DNA from: an uncultured Desulfovibrionaceae bacterium
Lineage (GTDB): Bacteria > Desulfobacterota > Desulfovibrionia > Desulfovibrionales > Desulfovibrionaceae
Assembly: GCA_949427775.1 (NCBI GenBank)
Contig: CASQEL010000046.1
Location: forward strand, 1 to 10,127
Length of the DNA stretch: 10,127 nt
Direction of reading: 5' to 3'
This document shows, in pieces, positions 1 through 7,383 of this stretch; the first letter of the stretch is position 1, and each line of letters begins with the position of its first letter. Under the pieces are notes generated by a model that did no database searches, was not told where the DNA came from, and saw only the letters and a list, made by a program, of their open reading frames with translations. The translations under genes were made by a program, and so were the position numbers.

Positions 1-1
1 A

Positions 2-295
2 GACGAGGTGGCGGTGGCGCTGCATGAGGCGCACCCCGAGTGGCCGGGACGTCGGAAATTCCGCGGCGCGCTGGCGTCCGTCGACGGCGACGTGCTGACG
101 CTGCGTGTGGCCGTGCCGCAGGCCGGGGGAGAGCCCGTGCAGACGCATGTGCGGATATCCTGGAACGATGTTCGCAGGGCCGAGCGCATTCATACTTTTT
201 CCATGCCCGAAAAGCCGGGGCGGCGTAAACGCGCGACCGGCAAACAAGGCGTGCTGCAATCTGGACCTCACAAGGCAACGCCGGAGGCGACATGA
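2..295 (+). CDS. rimP: Ribosome maturation factor RimP, C-terminal part (5'-truncated)
   Basis: This is the end of a gene that begins before the window; the frame is open from base 2. The visible 97 residues match the C-terminal, SH3-like domain of RimP: a GRRKFRG segment, a short beta-rich stretch (SVDGDVLTLRV), and the ISWNDVRRAERIHTF strand-and-helix end typical of the family. A basic tail of about 30 residues (PGRRKRATGK and beyond) follows and is probably disordered. RimP acts in the cytoplasm in maturation of the 30S ribosomal subunit. The TGA stop at 293-295 overlaps the nusA ATG at 292, so the two are probably translationally coupled, and rimP directly upstream of nusA is the standard order. 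A GTG at position 8 could be read as a start but lies inside the domain, so truncation is the better reading. Confidence 0.85.
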   Translation, partial: DEVAVALHEAHPEWPGRRKFRGALASVDGDVLTLRVAVPQAGGEPVQTHVRISWNDVRRAERIHTFSMPEKPGRRKRATGKQGVLQSGPHKATPEAT

Positions 296-1581
296 ATCTC
301 GAACTGAAAAAAGCCATAGAGCAGATCAGCAAGGACAAGGGCCTGGACCGCGATATGCTGGTCGATACCCTCGAAGAAGCCGTGCGCACCTCCGTGCTGC
401 GCAGGTTCAGCGAGGATATGGACGTGGAAGTCAGCTACAATGACGAAACCGGCGACATAGAAGTCTACCAGTTCAAAATCGTCATGGAAGACGGCGACGT
501 CGCCAATCCCGATACGCAAATCGCCCTGGCCGACGCGCGCCGGCACGATCCTTCCGTGCAGATCGACGACGAAATGGGCTTTCGCGTCAAGGTGGAGGAT
601 TTGGGCCGCATCGCCGCGCAGTCGGCCAAGCAGGTCATCATCCAGCGTATGCGCGATGCCGAGCAGGAAATCATTTACGAGGAATACAAGGATCGCGTGG
701 GCGAAATCGTGTCCGGCATCGTCCAGCGCCGCGACAAGGGCGGCTGGATCGTCAACCTCGGACGCACCGAGGCCATTTTGCCCAAAGACGAGCAGATCCC
801 CCGCGAACACTACAAGCGCGGGGATCGCGTGCAGGCCCTGATCACCGAAGTGCGCAAGGAAGGGCGCGGCCCGCAGGTCGTCGTCTCCCGCGCGCACCGC
901 GACTACATGGCGGCGCTGTTCCGCCGCGAAGTGCCGGAAGTGGACGACGGCACCGTGCAGATCATGGGCGTGGCCCGCGATCCCGGTTCCCGCGCCAAGG
1001 TGGCCGTGCTCTCGCGCGAGCGGGACGTGGACCCGGTGGGCGCCTGCGTGGGCGTGCGCGGTTCCCGCATTCAAAACATCGTGCAGGAGCTGCGCGGCGA
1101 GCGCATCGACATCGTGGTCTGGAGTCCCGAAATCGCCACCTATGCCCGCAACGCTCTGGCCCCGGCTCTGGTGTCGCGCATCGTGGTGGACGAAGAGGAA
1201 AATCTTCTGGAAGTCATCGTCCCCGACGATCAGTTGACCAACGCCATCGGGCGCAAGGGCCAGAATGTCAAACTGGCGGCCAAGCTGCTGGGATGGAAGG
1301 TCGATATCTTCACCGAGACTCGCTACAACGAGGCCAACGCCATCGGGCGCGGACTGGAACAGGTGGCGTCCGTGGCGGAAGTGTCCATCGAGACGCTGCT
1401 GGCCGCGGGCTATCAGACGCTGGACAAGCTGCGCCGGGCCACGGACGAGGAACTGGAAAAGAATCTGGCCCTTTCCGCCGGCCGCATTGCGGACCTGCGT
1501 TCGGCCATTCACTTCCTGTCGCCGGTGGTGGAGCCTGAAGAGACTCCCGCCGCCGAAAGCGGCGCGGAAGAGACGGAGTGA
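292..1581 (+). CDS. nusA: Transcription termination/antitermination factor NusA
   Basis: NusA binds RNA polymerase and nascent RNA and modulates pausing, termination and antitermination. The 429-residue product shows the family order: N-terminal polymerase-binding domain (about 1-125), S1 domain (about 137-201, GEIVSGIVQRRDKGGW), KH1 with a GVRG loop at 254-257, and KH2 with GRKG at 320-323. One helix-hairpin region follows at about 360-408 (SIETLLAAGYQTLDKLRRAT), then a short acidic tail. E. coli NusA (495 aa) carries two acidic repeats after KH2; only one such unit is visible here, so the protein is intermediate between the E. coli form and the shorter Bacillus form. The ATG at 292 has GGAGG at 283-287, four bases upstream, and overlaps the rimP stop. 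ylxR begins four bases after the TGA. Confidence 0.97.
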   Translation: MNLELKKAIEQISKDKGLDRDMLVDTLEEAVRTSVLRRFSEDMDVEVSYNDETGDIEVYQFKIVMEDGDVANPDTQIALADARRHDPSVQIDDEMGFRVKVEDLGRIAAQSAKQVIIQRMRDAEQEIIYEEYKDRVGEIVSGIVQRRDKGGWIVNLGRTEAILPKDEQIPREHYKRGDRVQALITEVRKEGRGPQVVVSRAHRDYMAALFRREVPEVDDGTVQIMGVARDPGSRAKVAVLSRERDVDPVGACVGVRGSRIQNIVQELRGERIDIVVWSPEIATYARNALAPALVSRIVVDEEENLLEVIVPDDQLTNAIGRKGQNVKLAAKLLGWKVDIFTETRYNEANAIGRGLEQVASVAEVSIETLLAAGYQTLDKLRRATDEELEKNLALSAGRIADLRSAIHFLSPVVEPEETPAAESGAEETE

Positions 1582-1584
1582 CGC

Positions 1585-1797
1585 ATGCCGCACATGCCCT
1601 CGCGTATGTGCGTCATTTGCAGGCGGCGTTTCGCCAAGGCGGAGCTGACGCGCCATGTGCTTTCGGAAACGGGAGCCCTGCTGCGGGATGAACGCGCCAC
1701 GTTGCCCGGCAGAGGCTGGTATGTGTGTTCCAGTCCTGTCTGCCTGCAACGCTTCGAAAAATATAAACCGGGTAAACGTCAACGCAGACCCGCGTGA
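1585..1797 (+). CDS. ylxR: YlxR family RNA-binding protein (DUF448)
   Basis: A small basic protein of 70 residues between nusA and infB, the standard location of the DUF448/YlxR family. Family marks are the N-terminal RMCVICRRRFAKAELTR segment and the GRGWYVCSSPVC segment, followed by a lysine/arginine-rich C-terminus (KYKPGKRQRRPA). Four cysteines sit in two pairs (CxxC near residue 10 and CxxxxC near residue 50); whether they bind metal cannot be told from sequence. The Bacillus homologue has been reported to associate with RNase P, and the fold suggests RNA binding; the function here is inferred. The ATG at 1585 has GGAG at 1575-1578 with six bases of spacing. A second in-frame ATG at 1594 would remove three residues and is less well placed. 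Its frame is the same as nusA and infB. Confidence 0.93.
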   Translation: MPHMPSRMCVICRRRFAKAELTRHVLSETGALLRDERATLPGRGWYVCSSPVCLQRFEKYKPGKRQRRPA

Positions 1798-1816
1798 GTT
1801 CAGGGTTGCGGAGCCG

Positions 1817-1858
1817 GGACGGTGCGCCGTCCGCGCCGATGCTCCCGCGACACGGCGC
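1817..1858 (+). other. Hairpins in the ylxR-infB gap just upstream of the infB ribosome binding site
   Basis: GGACGG (1817-1822) and CCGTCC (1827-1832) form a perfect six-pair stem with a TGCG loop. Immediately after it GCGCCG (1833-1838) can pair with CGGCGC (1853-1858) around a 14-base loop. Both lie just before the purine-rich ribosome binding site at 1859-1866. No T tract follows, so a terminator is unlikely. A role in setting infB translation or in mRNA processing is possible but unproven; in DNA of this G+C content short stems also arise by chance. Confidence 0.3.
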
Positions 1859-1866
1859 AAGGGGGG
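1859..1866 (+). promoter_or_regulatory. Ribosome binding site that fixes the infB start
   Basis: AAGGGGGG lies six bases before the ATG at 1873. It supports that start over an in-frame GTG at 1822, which would add 17 residues unlike the family, and over an ATG at 1888, for which the spacing would be too long. Confidence 0.7.
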
Positions 1867-1872
1867 TACAGC

Positions 1873-4770
1873 ATGAGTGAAGAAAAAATGAAGGTAAAGG
1901 ATCTTGCGGGAGAGTTGGGCGTCTCCACCAAGGATCTGCTCCAGGCGTTGCGGGAACTGAATATCCCCGCCAAGAGCACCGTGAGCGCGGTGCCCGCCGA
2001 GAGCCTCGAACGGGTGCGTGCCCATTTCAAAACCCCTGAAGACGCCGGTGTCGCCCGCAAGGAAGTCCAGCCCGGGGTCATTGTGCGCCGTCGCCGCGTG
2101 CGGGAAGAGGCGGAGGCCGCTCCCGAAGCGCCCGCCGCCGCGCCGACGCCGGAGGAACCGACACCGACGCCGGAAGCGGCCGCGCCCGCGGCGGAAACCG
2201 TGGCGTCCCCCGCTCCGGAAACGCCGCCCGCCGCGCCCGAGGCCAAACCCCGTCGCGCCGCGCGCCAGGCCACCCCTGCCGCGCGGGTCATTCGTCGGCC
2301 CGATGATCCGGCGCCCGTGGTCGAGGCGGACGCGCCGACGCCGAAAGTTGCGGCGCCCGCCGCTCCGGAAACGCCTGCCGTCGCGCCGTCGGAAACGCCT
2401 CCCGCCGCGTCGGCGGAAACGCCCGAGGTTGTCGCTCCGTCCGAGTCGCCCGCTCCGATGTCCGGTAAACCCGCGCGCCACGCCACGCCCGACGCTTCGG
2501 CCGTGCCCGAGGGATCGTCGGCTCCGACGTTGCCGCCCCGCGCGCCGGAATCTCCCCGCCGCGCGGAAGATGCCGCGTCCGATGATGCCGACGGTGAAGA
2601 GGAACGCCGCAAGCGCCGTAAAAAGCGTCAGCCCGAAGTTCCCGCCACGCCGCAGGTGCGGATTATTTCCCGGCCGTCCCCCGAGGCCGTGCAACGCGCG
2701 GCCGATGCCCGCGCGGCCGACGCACGCGCCCCCCGGCCCTCCGGAGGCGGACAGCGCCCGTCCCGTCCCGGCGGCGGTCGTTCCGCCGGAGGCGGCGCGC
2801 CCTTCGCCGCCGTGCCCGCCGGAGAACGCGACGGCCAGAGCAAGAAAAAGCGTCTCAAAGGCCGCCGCACTGTGGATTTCCAGCAGAACTCCGGAGATTT
2901 CGGTCGTCGCGGCGATGATGACGACGCGCCGCGTCTGAACAGGGGCAAAAGCCGTCGCAAGGGGAACAAGGACGTGCGCCAGCAGCCCGCGGCCACCCAG
3001 CCCCTGAAGGCCGCCAAGCGTAAAATTCGCGTCACCGAGGCCATCCGCGTGGCGGACATGGCGCATCAGATGGGCCTGAAGTCCAACGAAATCATCAAGG
3101 TGCTGTTCGGTTTGGGCGTCATGGCCACCATCAACCAGTCGCTGGACATCGAAACCGCGACCCTGGTGGCGGCCGAGTTCGATTACGAAGTGGAAAAGGC
3201 GGGCTTCTCCGAAGACGATTATCTGATCCCGACCGAAGCCGACACGCCCGAGCAGCTCAAACCGCGTCCGCCGGTAGTGACCATCATGGGCCACGTCGAC
3301 CACGGCAAGACCTCGCTGCTGGACGCCATCCGCAAGTCCAACGTGACCAGCGGCGAAGCCGGGGGCATCACGCAGCACATCGGCGCATACCATGTGAAGA
3401 CCAAGCGCGGCGAGATCGTGTTTCTGGATACGCCCGGTCACGAGGCGTTCACGGCCATGCGCGCCCGCGGGGCGCAAGTCACCGACCTGGTGGTGCTGGT
3501 GGTGGCCGCCGACGACGGCGTCATGGACCAGACCCGCGAGGCCATAAACCACTCCAGAGCCGCCGGCGTGCCCATCATGGTGGCCGTCAACAAGATGGAC
3601 AAACCCGCCGCCGAGCCGGATCGCGTGTTGCGCGAACTGGCCGAGCTCGGACTCCAGGCGGAAGACTGGGGCGGCGACACCGTGGTGTCCAAGGTTTCGG
3701 CCAAAACCCGTCAGGGACTGGACGAGCTGCTGGAACTGATCGCCCTTCAGGCGGAAATTCTGGAACTGAAGGCCAATCCCGACAAGCCCGCCCGCGGGCA
3801 TATAGTGGAAGCCAAACTGGACAAGGGCCGCGGCCCCGTGGCCACGGTGCTCATCCAGGAGGGCACGCTGCATCAGGGCGACACCTTTGTATGCGGCGTC
3901 TTCTCGGGCCGGGTGCGCGCGCTGTTCAACGACCAGGGCAAAAAAGTCAAGGAGGCCGGTCCCGCCATTCCGGTGGAGGTGCAGGGCTTTGACGGCGTGC
4001 CCGAAGCCGGGGAAGAATTTATCTGCGTGGCCGACGAAAAACTGGCTCGCCGTATCGCGGACAGTCGCGCCGTCAAGCAGCGCGAACGCGAGTTGGCCAA
4101 GGAATCCCGCGTGACGCTGGAAACCTTCCTCTCCCGCAGCGCCTCGGACCAGGAAACGCTCACGCTCAATCTGGTGCTCAAGGCCGACGTGCAGGGCTCT
4201 CTGGAAGCCATTACCGAGGCCCTGCTCAAACAGAGTACGGACAAGGTGCGCATCAGCATCGTCCACAGCGGCGCGGGGGCCATCTCCGAGTCGGATATTC
4301 TGCTGGCTTCCGCCTCGCAGGCCATCATTATCGGCTTCAACGTGCGTCCCACGGCGAAGATCAAGGAAGTGGCCGAACACGAAAACGTGGACATCCGCTA
4401 CTACGACATCATCTACAAGCTGGTGGACGACATCAAGAGCGCCATGCAGGGCATGCTTGCTCCCGTGCAGCGCGAAGTCTATCTGGGACAGGCCGAAGTG
4501 CGCAAAAGCATCAGCGTGCCCAAGGTCGGCGTGATCGCCGGTTGCCATGTGGCCGACGGCAAGGTGACCCGCAATGCGGGCGTCCGCCTGTTGCGCGACG
4601 GCGTGGTTGTGCATACGGGCAAAATCGCGTCCCTCAAGCGCTTCAAGGACGATGCCCGCGAAGTGGTCAAGGGCTACGAGTGCGGCATCGCGCTGGAGAA
4701 CTTCAACGACATCAAAGTCGGCGATGTGATTGAATCATTTGAAATGATAGAAGAAGCCGCGACACTGTAG
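1873..4770 (+). CDS. infB: Translation initiation factor IF-2
   Basis: IF2 is the GTPase that places initiator fMet-tRNA on the 30S subunit and promotes joining of the 50S subunit. The chosen ATG gives 965 residues. Domains in order: a first IF2 N-terminal domain (about 6-55, MKVKDLAGELGVSTKDLL); a long Ala/Pro/Glu then Arg/Gly/Lys-rich linker (about 60-380); a second IF2 N-terminal domain (about 388-445); the G domain; and the beta-barrel and C-terminal tRNA-binding domains to the end. All GTPase motifs are intact: GHVDHGKT at 473-480, a GGITQHIG switch, DTPGH at 519-523, NKMD at 573-576 and SAK at 609-611. Histidine 523 in DTPGH matches the catalytic histidine of translational GTPases. The upstream neighbour is ylxR, 75 bases away; the DUF503 gene follows after 97 bases. 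The identification is certain; only the start is open to slight doubt. Confidence 0.97.
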   Translation: MSEEKMKVKDLAGELGVSTKDLLQALRELNIPAKSTVSAVPAESLERVRAHFKTPEDAGVARKEVQPGVIVRRRRVREEAEAAPEAPAAAPTPEEPTPTPEAAAPAAETVASPAPETPPAAPEAKPRRAARQATPAARVIRRPDDPAPVVEADAPTPKVAAPAAPETPAVAPSETPPAASAETPEVVAPSESPAPMSGKPARHATPDASAVPEGSSAPTLPPRAPESPRRAEDAASDDADGEEERRKRRKKRQPEVPATPQVRIISRPSPEAVQRAADARAADARAPRPSGGGQRPSRPGGGRSAGGGAPFAAVPAGERDGQSKKKRLKGRRTVDFQQNSGDFGRRGDDDDAPRLNRGKSRRKGNKDVRQQPAATQPLKAAKRKIRVTEAIRVADMAHQMGLKSNEIIKVLFGLGVMATINQSLDIETATLVAAEFDYEVEKAGFSEDDYLIPTEADTPEQLKPRPPVVTIMGHVDHGKTSLLDAIRKSNVTSGEAGGITQHIGAYHVKTKRGEIVFLDTPGHEAFTAMRARGAQVTDLVVLVVAADDGVMDQTREAINHSRAAGVPIMVAVNKMDKPAAEPDRVLRELAELGLQAEDWGGDTVVSKVSAKTRQGLDELLELIALQAEILELKANPDKPARGHIVEAKLDKGRGPVATVLIQEGTLHQGDTFVCGVFSGRVRALFNDQGKKVKEAGPAIPVEVQGFDGVPEAGEEFICVADEKLARRIADSRAVKQRERELAKESRVTLETFLSRSASDQETLTLNLVLKADVQGSLEAITEALLKQSTDKVRISIVHSGAGAISESDILLASASQAIIIGFNVRPTAKIKEVAEHENVDIRYYDIIYKLVDDIKSAMQGMLAPVQREVYLGQAEVRKSISVPKVGVIAGCHVADGKVTRNAGVRLLRDGVVVHTGKIASLKRFKDDAREVVKGYECGIALENFNDIKVGDVIESFEMIEEAATL
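2101..3000 (+). other. Low-complexity coding region: IF2 interdomain linker
   Basis: Roughly residues 77-376 of IF2. The first part is an irregular repetition of short Ala/Pro/Glu/Thr units such as ETPPAA, APAAPE and SETP, with related DNA words (for example CCGGAAACGCC) recurring. Later come a charge-switching patch of acidic residues followed by EEERRKRRKKR, then a Gly/Arg/Ser-rich stretch and another basic segment (residues about 316-384). The region has no recognisable fold and is expected to be disordered. Such linkers are normal between the two N-terminal domains of proteobacterial IF2, although this one is long. Local alignment errors and strain-to-strain length change are likely here. 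Confidence 0.7.
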
Positions 4771-4776
4771 ATGCCG

Positions 4777-4835
4777 CTTCCGGCCGGGCCGGAAGACCGA
4801 CGAATCCGGGGGCCGGGATGCGGTTCCGGCCCCCG
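4777..4835 (+). other. Two tandem GC-rich hairpins between infB and the DUF503 gene
   Basis: CTTCCGG (4777-4783) pairs perfectly with CCGGAAG (4789-4795) across a five-base loop. Twelve bases on, CGGGGGCCGG (4807-4816) pairs perfectly with CCGGCCCCCG (4826-4835) across a nine-base loop. Neither is followed by a T tract: the next bases are ACGACAAGG. A simple intrinsic terminator is therefore not supported. They could stabilise the 3' end of an infB transcript, act as processing sites, or partly attenuate expression of the downstream genes. Confidence 0.45.
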
Positions 4836-4867
4836 ACGACAAGGGCGGGGGAGTGCCCCGAAGCAGC

Positions 4868-5164
4868 ATGACCATGTTTGTCGCCGTTCTGAGCGTGGAA
4901 TTTACGCTGCACGGCAATGATTCTCTTAAAGGCAAGCGGCGCGTGGCCAACAGCCTCAAGCAAAAGGTACGCAACCGTTTCAATGTCGCCGTGGCCGAAG
5001 CGGGCACCGAAAATTCCCTGACGCGCCTGCGCCTGGCCGTGACGTCCCTTTCCAACAGCGAGCAACATCTGCAAAGCCGCATGGATAAATGCCTGTGCAT
5101 GATGGAAGCCGTGTGTCCCGAAGAAATGACCGACAGCCATTTGGAAATATATACCGTCGAATGA
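4868..5164 (+). CDS. ylxP: DUF503 family protein, YlxP-like
   Basis: A 98-residue protein with the DUF503 signature: a beta strand (MFVAVLSVEFTLHG), then SLKGKRRV, a helix with KQKVRNRFNVAVAEAG, a second strand (LRLAVTSLSNSEQHLQ), a helix, and a short C-terminal strand (HLEIYTVE). Members lie beside infB and rbfA in many bacteria, including Bacillus, and are presumed to take part in ribosome or RNA metabolism, but no biochemical role is firmly established. It is not RbfA: the SLKxKR and FNVxVAE motifs belong to DUF503. The start is uncertain among GTG 4853, ATG 4868 and ATG 4874. I favour 4868 because homologues begin just before the first strand and the G-rich AAGGGCGGGGGAG (4841-4853) lies upstream, though farther away than ideal. 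The TGA overlaps the ATG of the next gene, which indicates coupling. Confidence 0.88.
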   Translation: MTMFVAVLSVEFTLHGNDSLKGKRRVANSLKQKVRNRFNVAVAEAGTENSLTRLRLAVTSLSNSEQHLQSRMDKCLCMMEAVCPEEMTDSHLEIYTVE

Positions 5165-6189
5165 GCACCTCCTCCGTACTTCCGCCCCAGGCCGTCCATA
5201 TCGCGGAACTGTTGCGCCGCCGTGATCATGTTCTCGTCGCGGCGCATGCCCATCCGGACGGGGACGCTCTGGGGTCCACGGCGGCCATGGGGTGGCTGTT
5301 GCGGGGAATGGGCAAGGAGACAGCCCTCTACAACGCCACCGGCGCGCCGGAATTTCTGGAATGGTTGCCGCTGCCCTGTCCCTTGCACACGGAGCTTGAC
5401 CACCTGCCGTTCCGGCCCGAGTTGCTTGTGGTGCTTGATTGCGGCGACGCGCATCGGGTGGGCGAGGCGCTGGCGCCGCTGCTGACGCAACTGCCCTGCA
5501 TCAATATGGATCATCATCTCGGCAATCCCGAGTTCGGCACCCTGTACAATTGGGTGGAACCGTCCATGGCGGCCACCGGCCAGATGGCGGCCGCCGTAGC
5601 CCGCGCCGCCGGCGCGCCGTTGACGGGCGCGTTGGCCGAGGCCGTGTATCTGTCTCTGGTGACGGATACCGGAGGATTCGCGTTCGGCAACACGTCGGCC
5701 GACGTCTTCCGTCTGGCGGCGGAGCTGGCCGACGGCGGACTGGACGTGGCGGCGGTGCGCGAACGCCTGGATAATCAGTGGACGCTGCCCCGGATGCGCC
5801 TGTGGAGTCACCTGCTGCGGCATTTCATGGTGCGCCGCGAAGGCAGCGTGGCCCTGGCCGTGGCGGCGCGCGCGGATCTGGAAGCCTGCGGCGCGCGGAA
5901 AGAAGATATGGAAGGCTTTGTGGAGCACCTGCGCCGTCTGCGCGGCGTGCGGGTAGCCGGTCTGGTGCGCGAGGACGCGCCCGGACGCTGCAAGCTCAGC
6001 CTGCGTTCCTCGGGAACGACGGACGTGCGGGCCATGGCCGCCGTGTTCGGCGGCGGCGGACACCGCAACGCCGCGGGCGCAACCCTGGCGTTGCCTCTGG
6101 CGGAAGCCCGCGAGGCCGTGCTGGCCGCCGTGGATGCCGGGCTTTCCGCGCAAGACGGCGACAGGCCGCGCCCGCACGGCGGCGAATAG
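5161..6189 (+). CDS. nrnA: DHH/DHHA1 phosphoesterase, NrnA-type nanoRNase / pAp phosphatase
   Basis: The 342-residue product has both halves of the DHH superfamily. The N-terminal catalytic domain carries HAHPDGDALGS (29-39, metal-binding His and Asp), DCGD (93-96), the namesake DHH at 117-119, and the Asp of SLVTDTGG (D169). The C-terminal DHHA1 substrate-binding domain has GGGGHRNAAG at 297-306. All expected metal ligands are present, so it should be active. NrnA enzymes degrade RNA oligonucleotides of a few residues and often dephosphorylate pAp to AMP. pAp removal would suit a sulfur-metabolising organism, but the main substrate cannot be decided from sequence. The ATG at 5161 overlaps the stop of the DUF503 gene (ATGA) and has only a weak GGAA upstream, consistent with coupled translation. 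An in-frame ATG at 5089 would overlap the upstream gene by 76 bases and is unlikely. Short length excludes full RecJ. Confidence 0.9.
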   Translation: MSTSSVLPPQAVHIAELLRRRDHVLVAAHAHPDGDALGSTAAMGWLLRGMGKETALYNATGAPEFLEWLPLPCPLHTELDHLPFRPELLVVLDCGDAHRVGEALAPLLTQLPCINMDHHLGNPEFGTLYNWVEPSMAATGQMAAAVARAAGAPLTGALAEAVYLSLVTDTGGFAFGNTSADVFRLAAELADGGLDVAAVRERLDNQWTLPRMRLWSHLLRHFMVRREGSVALAVAARADLEACGARKEDMEGFVEHLRRLRGVRVAGLVREDAPGRCKLSLRSSGTTDVRAMAAVFGGGGHRNAAGATLALPLAEAREAVLAAVDAGLSAQDGDRPRPHGGE

Positions 6190-6387
6190 GGCGAGTTGCC
6201 CGTGGAACCCGGTTCGCGCCCGCGGGCGGCCGACGCTCCGTGCGTGCGGCGGCACGGCGCGGAAGCGGGCGGAGCGCCGCTGTCGCCGGGACACACCCCG
6301 AAACAGGCAGGCACGGTGTTGTTTTCATGAACATGAAGTTTGGATGCCCCGCGTATGGAAGACTGGACGGGCAGCGGATTTGAGGCT
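6190..6387 (+). other. Gap between nrnA and truB with no convincing gene
   Basis: About 200 bases (fewer if truB starts earlier). It contains a perfect 12-base palindrome CGCCCGCGGGCG at 6217-6228 and a few four- or five-pair stems, none followed by a T tract. An 18-codon open frame begins at ATG 6327 and stops at TGA 6381-6383, four bases before the ATG at 6388; it has no good ribosome binding site. I see no clear promoter: a TTGTTT at 6319-6324 has no matching -10 box at the usual distance. No remnant of rbfA is recognisable. Confidence 0.5.
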
Positions 6388-7371
6388 ATGATTTCATCCT
6401 GTTCTTCATCCCGACTTCCGGCCCAGGAGCCGGCACGTCTCCCGCGGTTGCCGCAGGCGCACGGCGTGTTGGTGCTGAACAAGCCCAGGGGTCCTTCCTC
6501 CGCCCGATGCCTGACGGCGCTCAAGCGCCTGGGACAGAAAAAGATCGGACATGCCGGGACGCTGGATCCCATGGCGTCCGGCGTGCTGCTGGTGCTGTTG
6601 GGCCATGCCACCAAGATTGCCGGGCATCTTCTGACAGACGGCGGCAAGGTGTACAGCGGGGCGTTGCGGATCGGAGAGAGCACGGATACCTGGGATGCCG
6701 AAGGCGCTGTTGTGACCACTTCCGCGTGGGACGGGGTGACGGAGGATGCCGTGCGCCGGGAGATCGCCCGGTGGCGGGGCGTCAGCGAACAGCCGGTGCC
6801 GCCGTATTCGGCGGCCAAACATCAGGGGCAACCCCTGTACAAGCTTGCCCGCGCCGGAAAGGCCGCTCCGGAAAAGGTCAAGCGCATTGAAATTTCGCAT
6901 GCGGAAACGCTCGAGGTGAGCCTGCCGTATGTACGATTCCGGGTTTCATGCAGTTCCGGCACCTACATACGCTCCCTGGCCCACAGCTTGGGGATGCGCT
7001 TGGGGTGCGGAGCCGTGCTCACGGAACTGACCCGGGAATACAGCCATCCGTTCGGTCTGGACGTCTCCCATACCCTGGAGGAGATCGCCGCCGCGCCGGA
7101 ACGGCTGCCTGAATGGGTTCTGCCCGTCACGCGCGCGCTTCCCCACTGGCCCGTGTTCACGCTGGGACCGGAGGAGGAAGGCAGACTGCGCAACGGCGTG
7201 TCCCTGCCCTGCGGCGTCACGCGGAGGGAGGGCGCCGCCGCGCCGGACATATGTCCCGGCGAGAAGGCGGTGTTGCAGGCGCGGGACGGCAGCCCTCTGG
7301 CTCTGGTTCAGGCGGCCTCCGCCCCGCGGGGACTTGTGTGGACTGTCGTGCGGGGGCTTTGGACGTTATAA
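6388..7371 (+). CDS. truB: tRNA pseudouridine(55) synthase TruB
   Basis: TruB converts U55 in the T-loop of tRNAs to pseudouridine. The protein begins its conserved core with HGVLVLNKPRGPSS and has the catalytic-aspartate motif GHAGTLDPMASG (Asp 60 counted from this start). Further family segments are the KVYSGALRIGESTDTWDAEG stretch, PPYSAAKHQGQPLYKLAR, and VSCSSGTYIRSLA. The last 80 or so residues (from WPVFTLGPEEE to VVRGLWTL) look like the PUA-type RNA-binding domain. This start gives 327 residues. In-frame starts at ATG 6355 and TTG 6340 would add 11 or 16 residues. I prefer 6388 because even it leaves about 25 residues before the core, more than in E. coli TruB, but its GAGG (6382-6385) is only two bases from the ATG, so the start is not settled. 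rpsO follows after 24 bases. Confidence 0.94.
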   Translation: MISSCSSSRLPAQEPARLPRLPQAHGVLVLNKPRGPSSARCLTALKRLGQKKIGHAGTLDPMASGVLLVLLGHATKIAGHLLTDGGKVYSGALRIGESTDTWDAEGAVVTTSAWDGVTEDAVRREIARWRGVSEQPVPPYSAAKHQGQPLYKLARAGKAAPEKVKRIEISHAETLEVSLPYVRFRVSCSSGTYIRSLAHSLGMRLGCGAVLTELTREYSHPFGLDVSHTLEEIAAAPERLPEWVLPVTRALPHWPVFTLGPEEEGRLRNGVSLPCGVTRREGAAAPDICPGEKAVLQARDGSPLALVQAASAPRGLVWTVVRGLWTL

Positions 7372-7383
7372 CCCCTTTTGCAA

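Noticed and set aside
1822..1872. GTG start for infB adding 17 residues
   Set aside because: The added residues are unlike IF2 N-termini, the GTG lies within a hairpin, and a good ribosome binding site precedes ATG 1873.
2018..2938. A 306-codon Arg/Pro-rich open frame in another frame inside infB
   Set aside because: It is the out-of-frame reading of the Ala/Pro linker DNA; extreme Arg/Pro content is expected from such sequence and no domain is visible.
268..4614. A 1448-codon open frame on the minus strand across nusA, ylxR and infB
   Set aside because: nusA, ylxR and infB all share one reading frame, and this antisense frame is codon-aligned with them. It stays open simply because these GC-rich genes use no TTA, CTA or TCA codons. 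Its translation is His/Gly/Arg-rich low-complexity sequence with no recognisable domain.
5089..5160. Upstream ATG extension of nrnA
   Set aside because: It would overlap the DUF503 gene by 76 bases, and the extra residues are shadow sequence. ATG 5161 sits in a typical ATGA overlap.
6217..6228. Perfect palindrome CGCCCGCGGGCG as a protein binding site or terminator
   Set aside because: It has no loop and no T tract, and palindromes of this kind are common in DNA this rich in G and C. There is no second copy.
4735..6294. Minus-strand open frame of 519 codons over the DUF503 and nrnA genes
   Set aside because: The opposite strand encodes two proteins with clear family motifs. This frame has biased composition and crosses gene boundaries without regard to them.
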